Source: Corynebacterium sp. J010B-136 (GTDB taxonomy: Bacteria; Actinomycetota; Actinomycetes; Mycobacteriales; Mycobacteriaceae). Taken from it: a stretch of 64,000 nucleotides of DNA. The stretch covers positions 248,001 to 312,000 of the forward strand of contig NZ_PUGE01000002.1 in the NCBI RefSeq assembly GCF_002967075.1. The letters run 5' to 3'. Positions 53,064 through 62,806 of this stretch are shown here, piece after piece. The stretch's first letter is position 1. Each line of letters opens with the position of its first letter. Below the pieces are notes generated by a model, which worked only from the letters and a program-made list of their open reading frames with translations, did not search any database and was not told the origin of the DNA. Both the position numbers and the translations under genes were made by a program.

Positions 53064-53993
53064 ATGAGTACTGAATTAGAAGTAGGCACCAAGGTAGTAG
53101 TCTCCGTCCCGGGTTCTTCCGCGAACCTGGGGCCAGGCTATGACACCTTAGGCATGGCAGTATCTATCTATGACACTGTCGAAGTAGAGATCATCCCGTC
53201 AGGTCTTGAGGTAGAGATCTTCGGCGAGGGCGAAGAAGACCTGCCACGTGATGGCTCGCACCTGGTGGTCAAGGCGATTCGCTCCGGTCTGAATGCGGCG
53301 AACGTCGATGCGCCAGGTCTGCGCATTGTCTCCACGAATAACATTCCACAATCTCGTGGTTTGGGCTCTTCGGCTTCTGCGGCAGTTGCCGGGGTAGTAG
53401 CCGCCAATGCTTTGGCTGGCTTCCCACTCGATACGGACCAGATCGTGCAGCTGTCTTCGGCCTTCGAGGGCCACCCAGACAACGCGGCGGCATCTGTTCT
53501 GGGCCAGGCAGTTGTCTCGTGGACGACTATCCCAGTCGACGGCCGGTCCCAACCGCAATACAAGGCTGCGCAGATTAAGGTGCACGAAGATATTCACGCC
53601 ACCGCGTTGGTGCCGAATTTCCACGCCTCGACCCAAGCTGTGCGTCGCGTGCTGCCTTCGCACGTCACCCATGGTGATGCAGCGTTTAACGTCTCGCGAA
53701 CTGCAGTGCAGGTAGCGGCTTTGCAAAGCTACCCAGAATTGCTGTGGGAAGGTACCCGCGACCGCTTGCACCAGCCGTACCGCTCCGATGTACTGCCCGT
53801 TACTGCAGAGTGGGTTAACCGCCTGCGCAACCGCGGTTACGCAGCGTATCTTTCCGGTGCAGGTCCGACTGTGATGGTTTTACACACCGAGCCTATCGAT
53901 GCCGAAATTCTCGACGAAGCCCGTGCCCAAGGCCTACGCGTTATCGAACTCGATGTCGCCGGTCCGGTTACCGTTGAGGTAACGCAAGCTTAA
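53064..53993 (+). CDS. thrB: Homoserine kinase
   Basis: A 309-residue GHMP kinase that phosphorylates homoserine before threonine synthase. ATP-binding [16 protein letters not shown] near 93 and [10 protein letters not shown] near 270 are GHMP motifs; [14 protein letters not shown] near 17 is the N-terminal substrate motif. It starts 30 bp after hom, without a ribosome-binding site but with a -10-like hexamer. A strong terminator follows. Confidence 0.96.
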   Translation: MSTELEVGTKVVVSVPGSSANLGPGYDTLGMAVSIYDTVEVEIIPSGLEVEIFGEGEEDLPRDGSHLVVKAIRSGLNAANVDAPGLRIVSTNNIPQSRGLGSSASAAVAGVVAANALAGFPLDTDQIVQLSSAFEGHPDNAAASVLGQAVVSWTTIPVDGRSQPQYKAAQIKVHEDIHATALVPNFHASTQAVRRVLPSHVTHGDAAFNVSRTAVQVAALQSYPELLWEGTRDRLHQPYRSDVLPVTAEWVNRLRNRGYAAYLSGAGPTVMVLHTEPIDAEILDEARAQGLRVIELDVAGPVTVEVTQA

Positions 53994-54024
53994 TCGCGAG
54001 CTACCCACGCGGCACAACATAGAC

Positions 54025-54072
54025 AAAGCTCCCGTTCTTCAGATTATTAATCGTTGAAGAAGGGGAGCTTTC
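54025..54072 (+). terminator. Terminator of hom-thrB
   Basis: AAAGCTCCCgTTCTTCA at 54025-54041 pairs with TTGAAGAAgGGGAGCTTT near 54054-54071; long stem with one bulge, then TCCTGCTTTT. Confidence 0.85.
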
Positions 54073-54172
54073 CTGCTTTTCCAGAAACTAAAAAAGGGAT
54101 CGCCAATTTGCCCAACCAGACCGCATATCTCGTCGGGGTGTGCGTGATTGCCGCTTTTCGGCGAGGAGGCAG

Positions 54173-55330
54173 TTAGATGAGGTCCATCGCTCCCATGCTG
54201 CTCAAGTCATGCGTGTTGCCCACAAGCTTCCCGCCTGGGGTGTGCAGGCGGACTTTGCCGCGGTGTCGTCGCATCCTGCCGCGCTTGGGTTTACCCGGAC
54301 TCGGCTTCCCTTTTTCTCGCTTGTTATTTCTTTTCTGTGACCCGGGTTTACCCGGGTCACCGTCGTCGTTGACGCCGTTGTGATATTTGCACAACATGGT
54401 CAAGTTTGAGGGTTTCGTATGCCCGCCGTTCTTGTGGGCATCGATGTGGTGCACCTGGCACCTATCGGCGGGCACATTGCAGTCCGGCCATGGACAGACT
54501 AGGTTCTCTGCCATGGCGAGGGTGCGGAGCTTGTCGGACGCGAAGCGTGCCTCGTAGAGATTGACGGGTCCGGCGGTGGGGTGGAAAAGCCCGACGTAGA
54601 GCTTGTCGCCCAAAGCGCCTTCCATCGCAGCGTTGATAAATTCTGCGCCGGTCATGGTGGTGCCGTCGGATAATCCGATGATGACCTCGTCGCCTTTACC
54701 GCAGGAGACTTTCGCGAAGTCATCGAGACCGATAGCAATAACGGTGCGGTATTCAGGTTTGATAAGGCCGGTGCCGTTGCCCTCGACGAGGTCCCAGAAT
54801 GGCTCGAGTAAAGCTTCGGAGCGGGGCTGGTCCTCATCGTGCTTGATGCCAGCATCAAGCGTCTTTTCTAAGTCAGTAATACGGCGTTGGGTATCGGTAA
54901 TGCTAATGGTGCGTAGACCGTCTATAGCTCGACCTACGCGCACCCCGCGTTGTTTGGGTTTGTCGCCGCCTTCTTGAGTGACGCGTAGTTTGCCGAATTC
55001 ATTAACTTCGTCCAGGGTGCCTTCATGCGCGATGAGTTCGGCACGCAGTTTCCACGCGGCGCCGCGGGATGTGAGCTTCTTCGCGTGTTTGTTGACCATT
55101 TCTAAGTACTCAACGCTTAACTGTCTCGCCTCAGCAAGAGCGACTGCGTCGCGCTGCACCTTGGGAGAATCAGCGGGGCCAAAGAATACTGTGGCTAGGC
55201 GGGTGTATTTTCGCGCGGTGCTGAGCGACATTACGGCACCGGCTAAGTCATGCGGGGAACAGTCATGAACGTCGCGGAGGATGGTTACTCCGCTGGTGGT
55301 GAAGAGGTTTAATATTCGTTGTCCTTTCAT
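54173..55330 (-). CDS. HNH endonuclease of the DUF222/13E12 type
   Basis: A 385-residue protein. The first 200 residues are helical and charged, resembling DUF222/13E12-repeat proteins of actinobacteria; residues about 200-285 form an alpha/beta part; the HNH domain is at about 300-335, CQVHHIDAHKNGGHTKPSNL with LCKYHN. Two cysteines (CPWPDC) precede, so a zinc site is likely. The C-terminus is a basic Lys/Arg/Gly tail. Such genes are multicopy and scattered in this order and of unknown role; some lie in mobile elements. ATG 55330 is preferred to an in-frame TTG at 55357. The coding sequence contains a perfect 24-bp palindrome; a DnaA-box inverted repeat is upstream. Confidence 0.85.
   Translation of the reverse strand: MKGQRILNLFTTSGVTILRDVHDCSPHDLAGAVMSLSTARKYTRLATVFFGPADSPKVQRDAVALAEARQLSVEYLEMVNKHAKKLTSRGAAWKLRAELIAHEGTLDEVNEFGKLRVTQEGGDKPKQRGVRVGRAIDGLRTISITDTQRRITDLEKTLDAGIKHDEDQPRSEALLEPFWDLVEGNGTGLIKPEYRTVIAIGLDDFAKVSCGKGDEVIIGLSDGTTMTGAEFINAAMEGALGDKLYVGLFHPTAGPVNLYEARFASDKLRTLAMAENLVCPWPDCNVPADRCQVHHIDAHKNGGHTKPSNLTMLCKYHNGVNDDGDPGKPGSQKRNNKREKGKPSPGKPKRGRMRRHRGKVRLHTPGGKLVGNTHDLSSMGAMDLI
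54337..54360. repeat. Perfect palindrome inside the HNH gene
   Basis: GTGACCCGGGT and ACCCGGGTCAC, 11-bp arms separated by two bases, in the basic C-terminal coding region. Confidence 0.8.
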
Positions 55331-55382
55331 AACTTCGACACTAAAAGGCGAACGCAAGTCCGCGCTAGTGCAAGCTCAAAAA

Positions 55383-55434
55383 CCTGTGGATAACTACGTT
55401 GATGCGTCACGCAACTGCCAAAGTTATCCACAGG
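55383..55434 (-). repeat. Inverted repeat with two perfect DnaA boxes, terminator-like
   Basis: CCTGTGGATAACT (55383-55395) and AGTTATCCACAGG (55422-55434) are exact 13-bp arms with a 26-nt spacer. Each contains TTATCCACA, a perfect DnaA box, in opposite orientations. On the minus strand the second arm is followed by TTTTT, so the repeat may also end the mod transcript. It sits between modBC and the HNH gene. Confidence 0.8.
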
Positions 55435-55457
55435 CGAGGCCCAGAGGACGTGTACTC

Positions 55458-57389
55458 TTAGTGCTGATATACCCGAACCTTAGAGGCGTCAATAGTGCAA
55501 TCGACTTCCTTTAAGGAATCTAGCGAGGCATGCAGGGCACTGGACGCCGTCACTGGCACGGTGATGAGCTCATTGCCTACGCGCACGCTCACGCGTAGCT
55601 GAGTAAGGGAGTCAGCCGTAACTGAGTAGATGGTGCCGCGAATTGTGCTTCCAGCAGCTCCCTGGTTTAAAGGCTCAAGGTGCAGCTGCACATCGTGTGG
55701 GGAAAATACGGCTGTGGCCTGAGTACCAGCGGCCTGAATGTCCGCGCCAGGGCTGATTTCCAAAACCCCGTGGATGTCTTGATTGTGGGAATTGATCACT
55801 GCGTGCCCGTTGGCATCGACGGATTGGATCGTGCCGTTGAGGCGGTTAAGTCCGGCAAGATCTGCGACAAAAGCAGTCGGTGGGACGCTGAGAATCTCAC
55901 TGGTGGGGCCACATGCGATAACGCGCCCGCCTTCTAATACCACCATGTTGTGAGACAACCCAGCGATGTCCAGTGCGTTGTGGGTAATCATCAACGTGGT
56001 GCGGTCCGCGGAGGTTGCGTGCAAAAAGCGGCGCCAGCGTGCAGCGGAAGCGACATCGATAGCCGCTAGTGGCTCATCTAAAATCAACGCTTTCGGTTTA
56101 GCTGCCAGGGCACGCACCAAAGCGACTTGGGCAGCTTGACCACCGGAGAGCGTGGACACACGAACGTGACGCAAAGGCGCAAGACCCGCTGCTTGAAGAA
56201 GTTCATCAGTCACGGCGGAATTTTTGGTCACCATCGTGATCGCCTGGTGGACACTGACCATCTTCGGCAGCCCGGGATTTTGCGTTAGCAAGACCACTTC
56301 GGTGTGGTCATGCAGCTGAAAATTGCTTGAAGTCAATCGCCCGGCAATCAAACTCACCAGCGTAGTTTTACCAGAGCCATTCATCCCCACAATCGCGGTG
56401 GTTTTATTCGCCGGAAAGCTCGTGGTCGTGCCGTTGGACGTCACGGCAATTTCGGGGCTGTCGCCTACAGGACGCGTTAGAGTTCGCAGATTATCGATGT
56501 CCATGTCGTCCAAAACATGTGCGCGTTGGGAAGCGGGGCGGGTAAATAACATCGGTAAGCCTGCGACCACCAAGCTCAGCACCGCGATGCCGATGAGAAT
56601 CGCAGACAGCGCATACGCATTCTCAGCACTGACCTCGCGCTCTAAGTAAATCCCCAAAGGCAGAGTGCGGGTGACCCCCGGCATGGACCCTGCGAAAGTA
56701 ATGGTGGTGCCGAATTCCCCGAGTGAACGAGCGAAAGCTAAGCCCAAGCCAGTGATGATAGCCGGCAAGATTGTCGGTAGCGTGATGCGGCCTAAAATGG
56801 TCCACTGGCCAATCCCGACACCACGCGCAGACGCCGTGATTTCAGAATCAATCTGCCGCAAAGCTGAATCGACCGCGACCACCACAAAGGGCAAAGTCAC
56901 AAACACATGCGCGGCAACGACCCCAGGAAAAGCGAAAGCGAACTCCCACCCAAAGAAATTCAGCACCGGCGCGAGCAGGCCACGACGGCCGATAAAAGCC
57001 GTCAAAGCCAGACCAGAAACCACCGGTGGCATAGCCAGCGGCAAATAGACCAAAAGGCGCACGGCCGCCGCACCCCGGCGCAGCTGCGACAACCACAGGG
57101 CGAGGGCGGTTCCTAAGAGAGTGGCTATTGCTGTGGACCAAGCTGCTGCAGATAACGTCGTCTTGAGCAGCTCGATGGTGCTGGGGTCTTGAGCTATAGC
57201 TGTGAAATCCTCCCAGGGCACCCGCAGCGCCAAAGCAATAACCGGAAAGACGATATATGCAATGGCGATGATTCCAATCGCTATGAAAAGCGCCGGTACT
57301 TTGTGCGTAACGGCCTTAAGCTGTGAAGAAATCGGGGCGGATGTTTCCACGCCCGCGGATGAAGCCGGGCCAGGCAGGGAGGAAGTCAT
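55458..57389 (-). CDS. modB/modC: Molybdate ABC transporter, fused permease and ATPase
   Basis: A 643-residue fusion protein. Residues about 35-285 are the ModB-type permease with six hydrophobic segments and the EAA-like loop SEITASARGVGIGQWTI. Residues about 305-500 are the ABC ATPase: Walker A GMNGSGKTT, signature TLSGGQAAQV, Walker B LILDEPLAA and HNALD. Residues about 575-640 form a TOBE domain that senses molybdate. The single-chain ModBC is unlike E. coli, where the proteins are separate. The gene begins 6 bp after modA ends. It imports molybdate for the cofactor genes encoded 4 kb away. Confidence 0.9.
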   Translation of the reverse strand: MTSSLPGPASSAGVETSAPISSQLKAVTHKVPALFIAIGIIAIAYIVFPVIALALRVPWEDFTAIAQDPSTIELLKTTLSAAAWSTAIATLLGTALALWLSQLRRGAAAVRLLVYLPLAMPPVVSGLALTAFIGRRGLLAPVLNFFGWEFAFAFPGVVAAHVFVTLPFVVVAVDSALRQIDSEITASARGVGIGQWTILGRITLPTILPAIITGLGLAFARSLGEFGTTITFAGSMPGVTRTLPLGIYLEREVSAENAYALSAILIGIAVLSLVVAGLPMLFTRPASQRAHVLDDMDIDNLRTLTRPVGDSPEIAVTSNGTTTSFPANKTTAIVGMNGSGKTTLVSLIAGRLTSSNFQLHDHTEVVLLTQNPGLPKMVSVHQAITMVTKNSAVTDELLQAAGLAPLRHVRVSTLSGGQAAQVALVRALAAKPKALILDEPLAAIDVASAARWRRFLHATSADRTTLMITHNALDIAGLSHNMVVLEGGRVIACGPTSEILSVPPTAFVADLAGLNRLNGTIQSVDANGHAVINSHNQDIHGVLEISPGADIQAAGTQATAVFSPHDVQLHLEPLNQGAAGSTIRGTIYSVTADSLTQLRVSVRVGNELITVPVTASSALHASLDSLKEVDCTIDASKVRVYQH

Positions 57390-57395
57390 GAGATA

Positions 57396-58172
57396 TTAAT
57401 CTTCTGGAGTAAAGCCGTATTCTTTCCAGACCTTATCGAAGTCATCAGCCAACAGGTCCAGCAACTGCTGTGCGGATTCTGGATTCTCAGACTCAGAGAC
57501 AACCGCGCCGAAAATACCGTTGGTAAATTCCTCTGCGCCTTCAATCTCAATGACCTCAACGGTGTCACCAGCAGCTGCCGCGTCTGTGGCGTAGACCCAA
57601 CCGGCATCTGCTTCACCGGAGGTAACCTTGCCCAACACGTCTGCTACCTGGTGCTCAAGGGAGTCAGCGGTGACATCCAGACCCTTAGATTCAATGATCG
57701 ACTCAGAGACAGTGCCACATGGTACCTGTGGGTCACAGAGCACAAAGGTGCTTTCATCGGTGATGTTTTCGATCGAGTTGATGTTGCCAGGGTTGCCAGA
57801 AGGCACCACCATGACCATGACATTTGATGCCAGCTGAACAGGATTGTTGACAACGCCAGCTCCCTGCGCATCATTCATGTTCTTTTCGTCGGCGGTGATC
57901 AATACGTCGCCCGGTGCGCCATCGACAAGCTGCTGAACGAGTGTGGAAGAACCTGCATTGTTGATGAACAACCCAACTGGTGGCTCAAGCTCTGCGGCCT
58001 GCTTTTTCAGGTCATCATTGAAGACACGAGTGGATGATGCCGCGAGCAGATTCAGCTCCACGCGATTTTCCAGGGCTTCTGTGGTGCTTGCGTTATCCGA
58101 GGAATCTGAACAGGCGACCAGCGCTGCGGTCAGCGACAAGAGGGCGAGTCCGGATAGCACGCGGCTTTTCAT
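57396..58172 (-). CDS. modA: Molybdate-binding lipoprotein
   Basis: A 258-residue periplasmic-binding protein. Signal peptide and lipobox LVAC near residue 21 anchor it to the membrane. The oxyanion-contact region AASSTRVFNDDL (near 49), INNAGSSTLVQQL (near 74) and VYATDAAAAGDTVEV (near 195) match the ModA family. It hands molybdate to the ModBC fusion. First gene of the operon modA-modBC; the divergent dehydrogenase gene starts 206 bp away. Confidence 0.93.
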   Translation of the reverse strand: MKSRVLSGLALLSLTAALVACSDSSDNASTTEALENRVELNLLAASSTRVFNDDLKKQAAELEPPVGLFINNAGSSTLVQQLVDGAPGDVLITADEKNMNDAQGAGVVNNPVQLASNVMVMVVPSGNPGNINSIENITDESTFVLCDPQVPCGTVSESIIESKGLDVTADSLEHQVADVLGKVTSGEADAGWVYATDAAAAGDTVEVIEIEGAEEFTNGIFGAVVSESENPESAQQLLDLLADDFDKVWKEYGFTPED

Positions 58173-58378
58173 CGTTTATCTCCAATTTGAACGGGATTAT
58201 TCGTGTTTAGAAACAAGACCAGATTAGCACGTTCACCCCTGGCTAAATGGGCAGATAGCCTGCTTAGTTAGGTCAACCTTGATTGTCAGTAGGCCAGGAC
58301 TGAGTAATATTGATCATAGTCTTGTGCTGGTGGTTTTCAGCATTCGGCGACATCGGCATTTACTTGAAGAAGGACCCC

Positions 58379-61240
58379 ATGACTACTGCTTTTTCAAACC
58401 CGGCCCATGCCCACGATGGCACTTGCTCACATGGAGAGGTTCCCAACCAGGCGCTGCAAAACCTGCGCGCTGAAATCGCAGGCGATGATGTGCGCACGCG
58501 TTTGATTGACCGCCTGGCCTATGCCAGTGATGCTTCGCATTATTACCACGTGCCCAAAGCAGTTATCGTTGCTTCGGATGTTGCCAAGGTAGCGCATGCT
58601 TTCCGCATCGCGGCAGAGAATAATTTGCCCATTACTTTTCGCTCGGGAGGCACCTCGTTGTCGGGACAAGCAAGCGGAGAGGGCTTGCTTGTCGATGTCC
58701 GCCGCGGCTTTCGCACCATGACGGTCGAAGACAAGGGACGGATTATTCGGGTGGGGCCTGGGCTCACTGTCTCCCAGGTCAACGCGCGGCTGTCGCTGTA
58801 TGGGCGCAAGCTAGGCCCGGATCCGGCGAGTGAATCGGCTGCGACCATCGGCGGGGTAGTCAACAATAACTCTTCCGGCATGGCGTGCGGTACGGAATTT
58901 AACACCTATCAAACCCTGCGCGGACTGACTTTAGTGCTGGCCTCTGGGACGATTATTGATACCGGCGCCGATGATGCCGATGCGCAGCTCTATGCCAAGG
59001 AACCGCAGCTAGCCGAAAGGCTGATGCAGCTCCAACGCCGCGTGAAAGAGAATCCAGAATCCGTGGCGATTATTCGCCGCCACTTCGCTATTAAAAACAC
59101 CATGGGCTACGGGCTAAATTCCTTTCTGGATTTTGAAGGCCCCGCAAAGATTTTGGAACACCTCGTTGTGGGTTCTGAAGGCACGCTGGCTTTTGTCGCA
59201 GAAGCAGTCTTTGAAACTATTCCGGTGGCAAAGCTCGCGACTACGACAGTGGCGGTGTTTTCTGATCTCAACAGCGCGACCTCGGCGCTGCCACAGCTCG
59301 TAAATACCGGTGCTGCCACCTTGGAGCTGATGGACGCGGCATCTATCAAAGTTGGCCAGGGTTTTGATGATGCGCCAGCGTCGATCCGCGGCTTCGAGGT
59401 GGATGCTCAAGCAGCCCTGCTGATTGAGTACCACGCGCACACCGCGGAAGAGCTCGCAGAGCGTGAACACACGGGGCAGAAGCTGCTGCGTGAGCTAGAG
59501 ATGTTTAAACCTTCGGCATTTTCTACTGCCGCAGCCGATCGCAATAGCGCGTGGCAGTTTCGCAAAGGCCTCTACGCCAAGGTGGCCAAAGCACGTCCCA
59601 GCGGCACAACTGCCTTATTAGAAGACGTCGCCGTCCCAGTGGAGCGTCTGGCTTCTACCTGTGCTGGTTTGCAGGAGCTTTTCGCTGCCAACGGCTACGC
59701 CGACGCAGTCATTTTCGGCCACGCAAAAGACGGCAATATCCACTTCCTGCTCACCGACCGCTTCGAAGGCGAAGACAGCCTCGGGCGCTATAACAACTTC
59801 ACCGATGACATGGTGGATCTCATCTTGGGTGCTGAAGGAAACCTCAAAGCTGAGCATGGCACCGGCCGCGCGATGGCACCTTTTGTCCGCCGCCAATACG
59901 GCGATGAGCTCTATGAAGTCATGCAGGAGCTGAAAAAGGCCATCGACCCGCGCGGGATTCTAAACCCCGGTGTCATCCTGGATGAAGACCCCACTGCGCA
60001 TATTAGCAATATCAAGCTTAACCCCAGCGTGGAAGAAGAAATCGATACCTGCGTCGAGTGCGGCTACTGCGAACCTGTGTGTCCGTCGAGGGACTTGACG
60101 CTGACGCCACGCCAGCGCATCGTGGTGCGACGCGCGCGGGCCCAAGCGGAGCACCAGGGTGACTTCATCACGGTCACCGAGCTGGATAAAGACTATGAGT
60201 ACATGGGGAAGCAAACCTGTGCCGTGGACTCGATGTGCCTGAGAGCGTGTCCTGTGGGCATTGACACCGGCAAATTTATCAAGCGTTTGCGCCGCGAGGA
60301 CGCCAACAAGGTTGAGCAAACCGCCTGGAAAGGCGCAGCACAGGGCTGGTCCGCGGTGAATCGGGGCGCATCCATTGCTTTGAGCGGAGCACACCGTTTG
60401 CCCACGTCGCTGGTTCAGGCAGTAACAGACGTAGGCCGGAAACTCGTCGGTACAGAAACCATGCCGCAGTACCAGCCAGAATTGCCCGGCGGTGGTCATC
60501 GACGCTCGAAACTCGGCGGCATAGTGGGTGATAAGAACGCCGAAGTTCAGGCCATTTATGTTCCGGCTTGTGTCAACGCGATGTTCGGTCCGCAAAAAGG
60601 CGGGATGGGTGTCACGCAGGCTTTCATCGCGCTGCTTAAGCGCGCCGGGGTGGCGGTAGCAATTCCGGAGGCCATCGACTCATTGTGCTGTGGAACGCCG
60701 TGGACATCGAAAGGCATGGCAAAAGGCCATGAGGTTATGCAGCAGCGGGTTCGCACAGTGCTTGTCGATGCCACCGGCGGCGGCAAACTACCCGTCATCA
60801 TCGACGCATCAAGTTGTACTGAAGGATTTATCGCGATGCTCGAAGATACTGGTATAACCGTGCTGGACTCGATTGCTTTTACTGCTTCACATCTGGCGAA
60901 GCAGCTCACCGTGGCTCATCCGGTGGATTCGGTGACTATTCACCCGACCTGTTCCTCGCAGCATTTAGCTCTCATGCCAGCGATAGAAAAAGTGGCTAAC
61001 TTAGCGGCTGAGGAGGTAGTCATTCCGTATAGCTGGGGTTGCTGTGGTTATGCCGGCGACCGCGGCATGCTGCACCCAGAGCTCACCGCGAGTGCCACCG
61101 CGCGGGAAGCGGCTGAAGTGGCAGGGATTGATTCGGAATATCACGTGTCTTCAAACCGCACGTGTGAGCTGGGGATGACGCGGGCAACGGGCAAGCCTTA
61201 TCGCCACGTGCTAGAACTTCTGGAAATAGCTACGCGGTAG
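58379..61240 (+). CDS. FAD/Fe-S 2-hydroxyacid (D-lactate-type) dehydrogenase
   Basis: A 953-residue membrane-peripheral flavoprotein combining the GlcD/DLD FAD half and a GlcF-like Fe-S half. FAD-binding FRSGGTSLSGQASGEGL (near 82) and GPGLTVSQVNARLS (near 125), then the C-terminal substrate domain with GHAKDGNIHFL (near 450). Two 4Fe-4S motifs follow (CVECGYCEPVCP near 560; CAVDSMCLRACPVG near 615), then CCG-domain motifs LCCGTPWTSKG (near 775) and WGCCGYAGDRG (near 885). It likely oxidises D-lactate or glycolate and reduces quinone. ATG 58379 has AAGGA upstream; the longer frame from 58310 is rejected. A hairpin follows the gene. Confidence 0.9.
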   Translation: MTTAFSNPAHAHDGTCSHGEVPNQALQNLRAEIAGDDVRTRLIDRLAYASDASHYYHVPKAVIVASDVAKVAHAFRIAAENNLPITFRSGGTSLSGQASGEGLLVDVRRGFRTMTVEDKGRIIRVGPGLTVSQVNARLSLYGRKLGPDPASESAATIGGVVNNNSSGMACGTEFNTYQTLRGLTLVLASGTIIDTGADDADAQLYAKEPQLAERLMQLQRRVKENPESVAIIRRHFAIKNTMGYGLNSFLDFEGPAKILEHLVVGSEGTLAFVAEAVFETIPVAKLATTTVAVFSDLNSATSALPQLVNTGAATLELMDAASIKVGQGFDDAPASIRGFEVDAQAALLIEYHAHTAEELAEREHTGQKLLRELEMFKPSAFSTAAADRNSAWQFRKGLYAKVAKARPSGTTALLEDVAVPVERLASTCAGLQELFAANGYADAVIFGHAKDGNIHFLLTDRFEGEDSLGRYNNFTDDMVDLILGAEGNLKAEHGTGRAMAPFVRRQYGDELYEVMQELKKAIDPRGILNPGVILDEDPTAHISNIKLNPSVEEEIDTCVECGYCEPVCPSRDLTLTPRQRIVVRRARAQAEHQGDFITVTELDKDYEYMGKQTCAVDSMCLRACPVGIDTGKFIKRLRREDANKVEQTAWKGAAQGWSAVNRGASIALSGAHRLPTSLVQAVTDVGRKLVGTETMPQYQPELPGGGHRRSKLGGIVGDKNAEVQAIYVPACVNAMFGPQKGGMGVTQAFIALLKRAGVAVAIPEAIDSLCCGTPWTSKGMAKGHEVMQQRVRTVLVDATGGGKLPVIIDASSCTEGFIAMLEDTGITVLDSIAFTASHLAKQLTVAHPVDSVTIHPTCSSQHLALMPAIEKVANLAAEEVVIPYSWGCCGYAGDRGMLHPELTASATAREAAEVAGIDSEYHVSSNRTCELGMTRATGKPYRHVLELLEIATR

Positions 61241-61241
61241 G

Positions 61242-61266
61242 AAGGGCGCCAAACGCGCCCTTCTTG
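61242..61266 (+). terminator. Terminator of the dehydrogenase gene
   Basis: AAGGGCGC and GCGCCCTT pair around caaac, followed by a short T-rich stretch (TTCTTG). Confidence 0.75.
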
Positions 61267-61274
61267 CCTAGTGG

Positions 61275-61301
61275 TTCTAGCAGTCCTAGCAGTCCTAGCG
61301 G
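61275..61301. repeat. Three 9-bp tandem repeats
   Basis: TTCTAGCAG, TCCTAGCAG, TCCTAGCGG in a row between convergent genes, next to a hairpin TCTTCTCGG/CCGAGAAGA at 61302-61324. Confidence 0.7.
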
Positions 61302-61324
61302 TCTTCTCGGGTTTTCCGAGAAGA

Positions 61325-61585
61325 TTAGGAAACCCGGGTGAACTTGATGTGGTATTCGCGTGGTTCTTCCTTGAGGTATTCCAATTCGAACTTCTCCTCG
61401 CGGGCTTCGACTTCGCGCAGCAAAGGCACTGGATTGTGCGGAGCAACCAGGATTAAAGATTCTCCGACCTGGCGGGTGCTCAATGCGCCGTGAATAGCGC
61501 CGTGGCGAATGGCATGTGGGATGAGGTTTGCCTGCAGGGTGGGGATTTCCTTGACCTTGTTGGCTTCAGTGAGGTTAAGTTCCAT
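61325..61585 (-). CDS. DUF2249-like small protein
   Basis: An 86-residue alpha/beta protein. The hallmark of the DUF2249 family, a HxP loop, is seen as ILVAPHNPVPLL near residue 50, followed by EYLKEEPREYHIKFTRV. Such proteins are linked to sulfur transfer, hemerythrin or molybdenum-cofactor enzymes, but no reaction is settled. It lies between the lactate dehydrogenase and mobA-moaC-moeA, on the same strand as the latter, separated by 110 bp. ATG at 61585 is preceded by a purine-rich stretch (AAAAGGCC). Confidence 0.8.
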   Translation of the reverse strand: MELNLTEANKVKEIPTLQANLIPHAIRHGAIHGALSTRQVGESLILVAPHNPVPLLREVEAREEKFELEYLKEEPREYHIKFTRVS

Positions 61586-61694
61586 GAGCGTGGCCTTTTC
61601 TACTCGTTCTGCTCGGGGTATTTTTTACCTCATCCATCCTAGAACGAGCATTAAACACGGATCCACTAGTAAATAATCTGCCCCTCAATCGGGG

Positions 61695-62311
61695 TTAATG
61701 CTCAAGCTTGGCGCGGCGGACGTTCTCTGAGGCCGAGGAGATATAGGCATCCGCTTCTTGGCGAGTGTCGTAGTCTTGTTCTTCGCCGGTGCCTTCTGCC
61801 TCGATGATCCGTCCCGCTTGGGCTAGAAGGCGACGCACGGACTGGTTCCGGGGGCTGCCTAACTGGTGGAAGGCGGTTTTGAGCGCGGAGGTGCGCCAGA
61901 TTCCGCAGAGATTTTGCAAGCTGCCATCTTGGCTGCGGATAAGCGCTACGCCAGCGCTTGAATCAGCGGTGATGGCGGCAAAAAGGCGGGGGAGAATCTG
62001 CGGGGAATCCGGGGCATCAACCGGTAGCGTGGCGATGAATTCTAAGTCGGGATGGCGGTGAAGAAGATATTCAAAACCCGCGTGGATTCCTGCGACGGGC
62101 CCGCCAAAAGGCGGTTGCTCACACGTTAAAGGCAGTCCCAACTCACGCGGGGAGACCACCACATAATCAGTTGCAGAGGGCAGCTGGGCGATGAGACGGT
62201 CGACAAGCCGTACCCCGTGTACTTTAACGCTGGCCTTGTCCACGCCACCCATTCGTGTGCCTTGACCACCGGCAACCACAATGGTCGCTAAGCGTGGCTG
62301 TGCAGTCTGGT

Positions 62312-62315
<4 letters not shown>
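61695..62315 (-). CDS. mobA: Molybdenum cofactor guanylyltransferase-like protein
   Basis: A 206-residue nucleotidyltransferase. VVAGGQGTRMGGVDKASV near residue 12 is the GTP-binding loop with catalytic Lys; LPVDAPDSPQIL near 99 is the metal-binding Asp motif. MobA attaches GMP to molybdopterin. The ATG overlaps the moaC stop (ATGA), so mobA is translationally coupled to moaC. A 226-residue reading frame that starts at 62375 is rejected because it runs into moaC. Confidence 0.88.
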
Positions 62316-62788
<473 letters not shown>

Positions 62789-62806
62789 GGACAACCTTAA
62801 ATCTTT

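Noticed and set aside
58266..58285. DtxR-like box upstream of the FAD dehydrogenase
   Set aside because: Only about 11 of 19 positions fit the consensus; not reliable.
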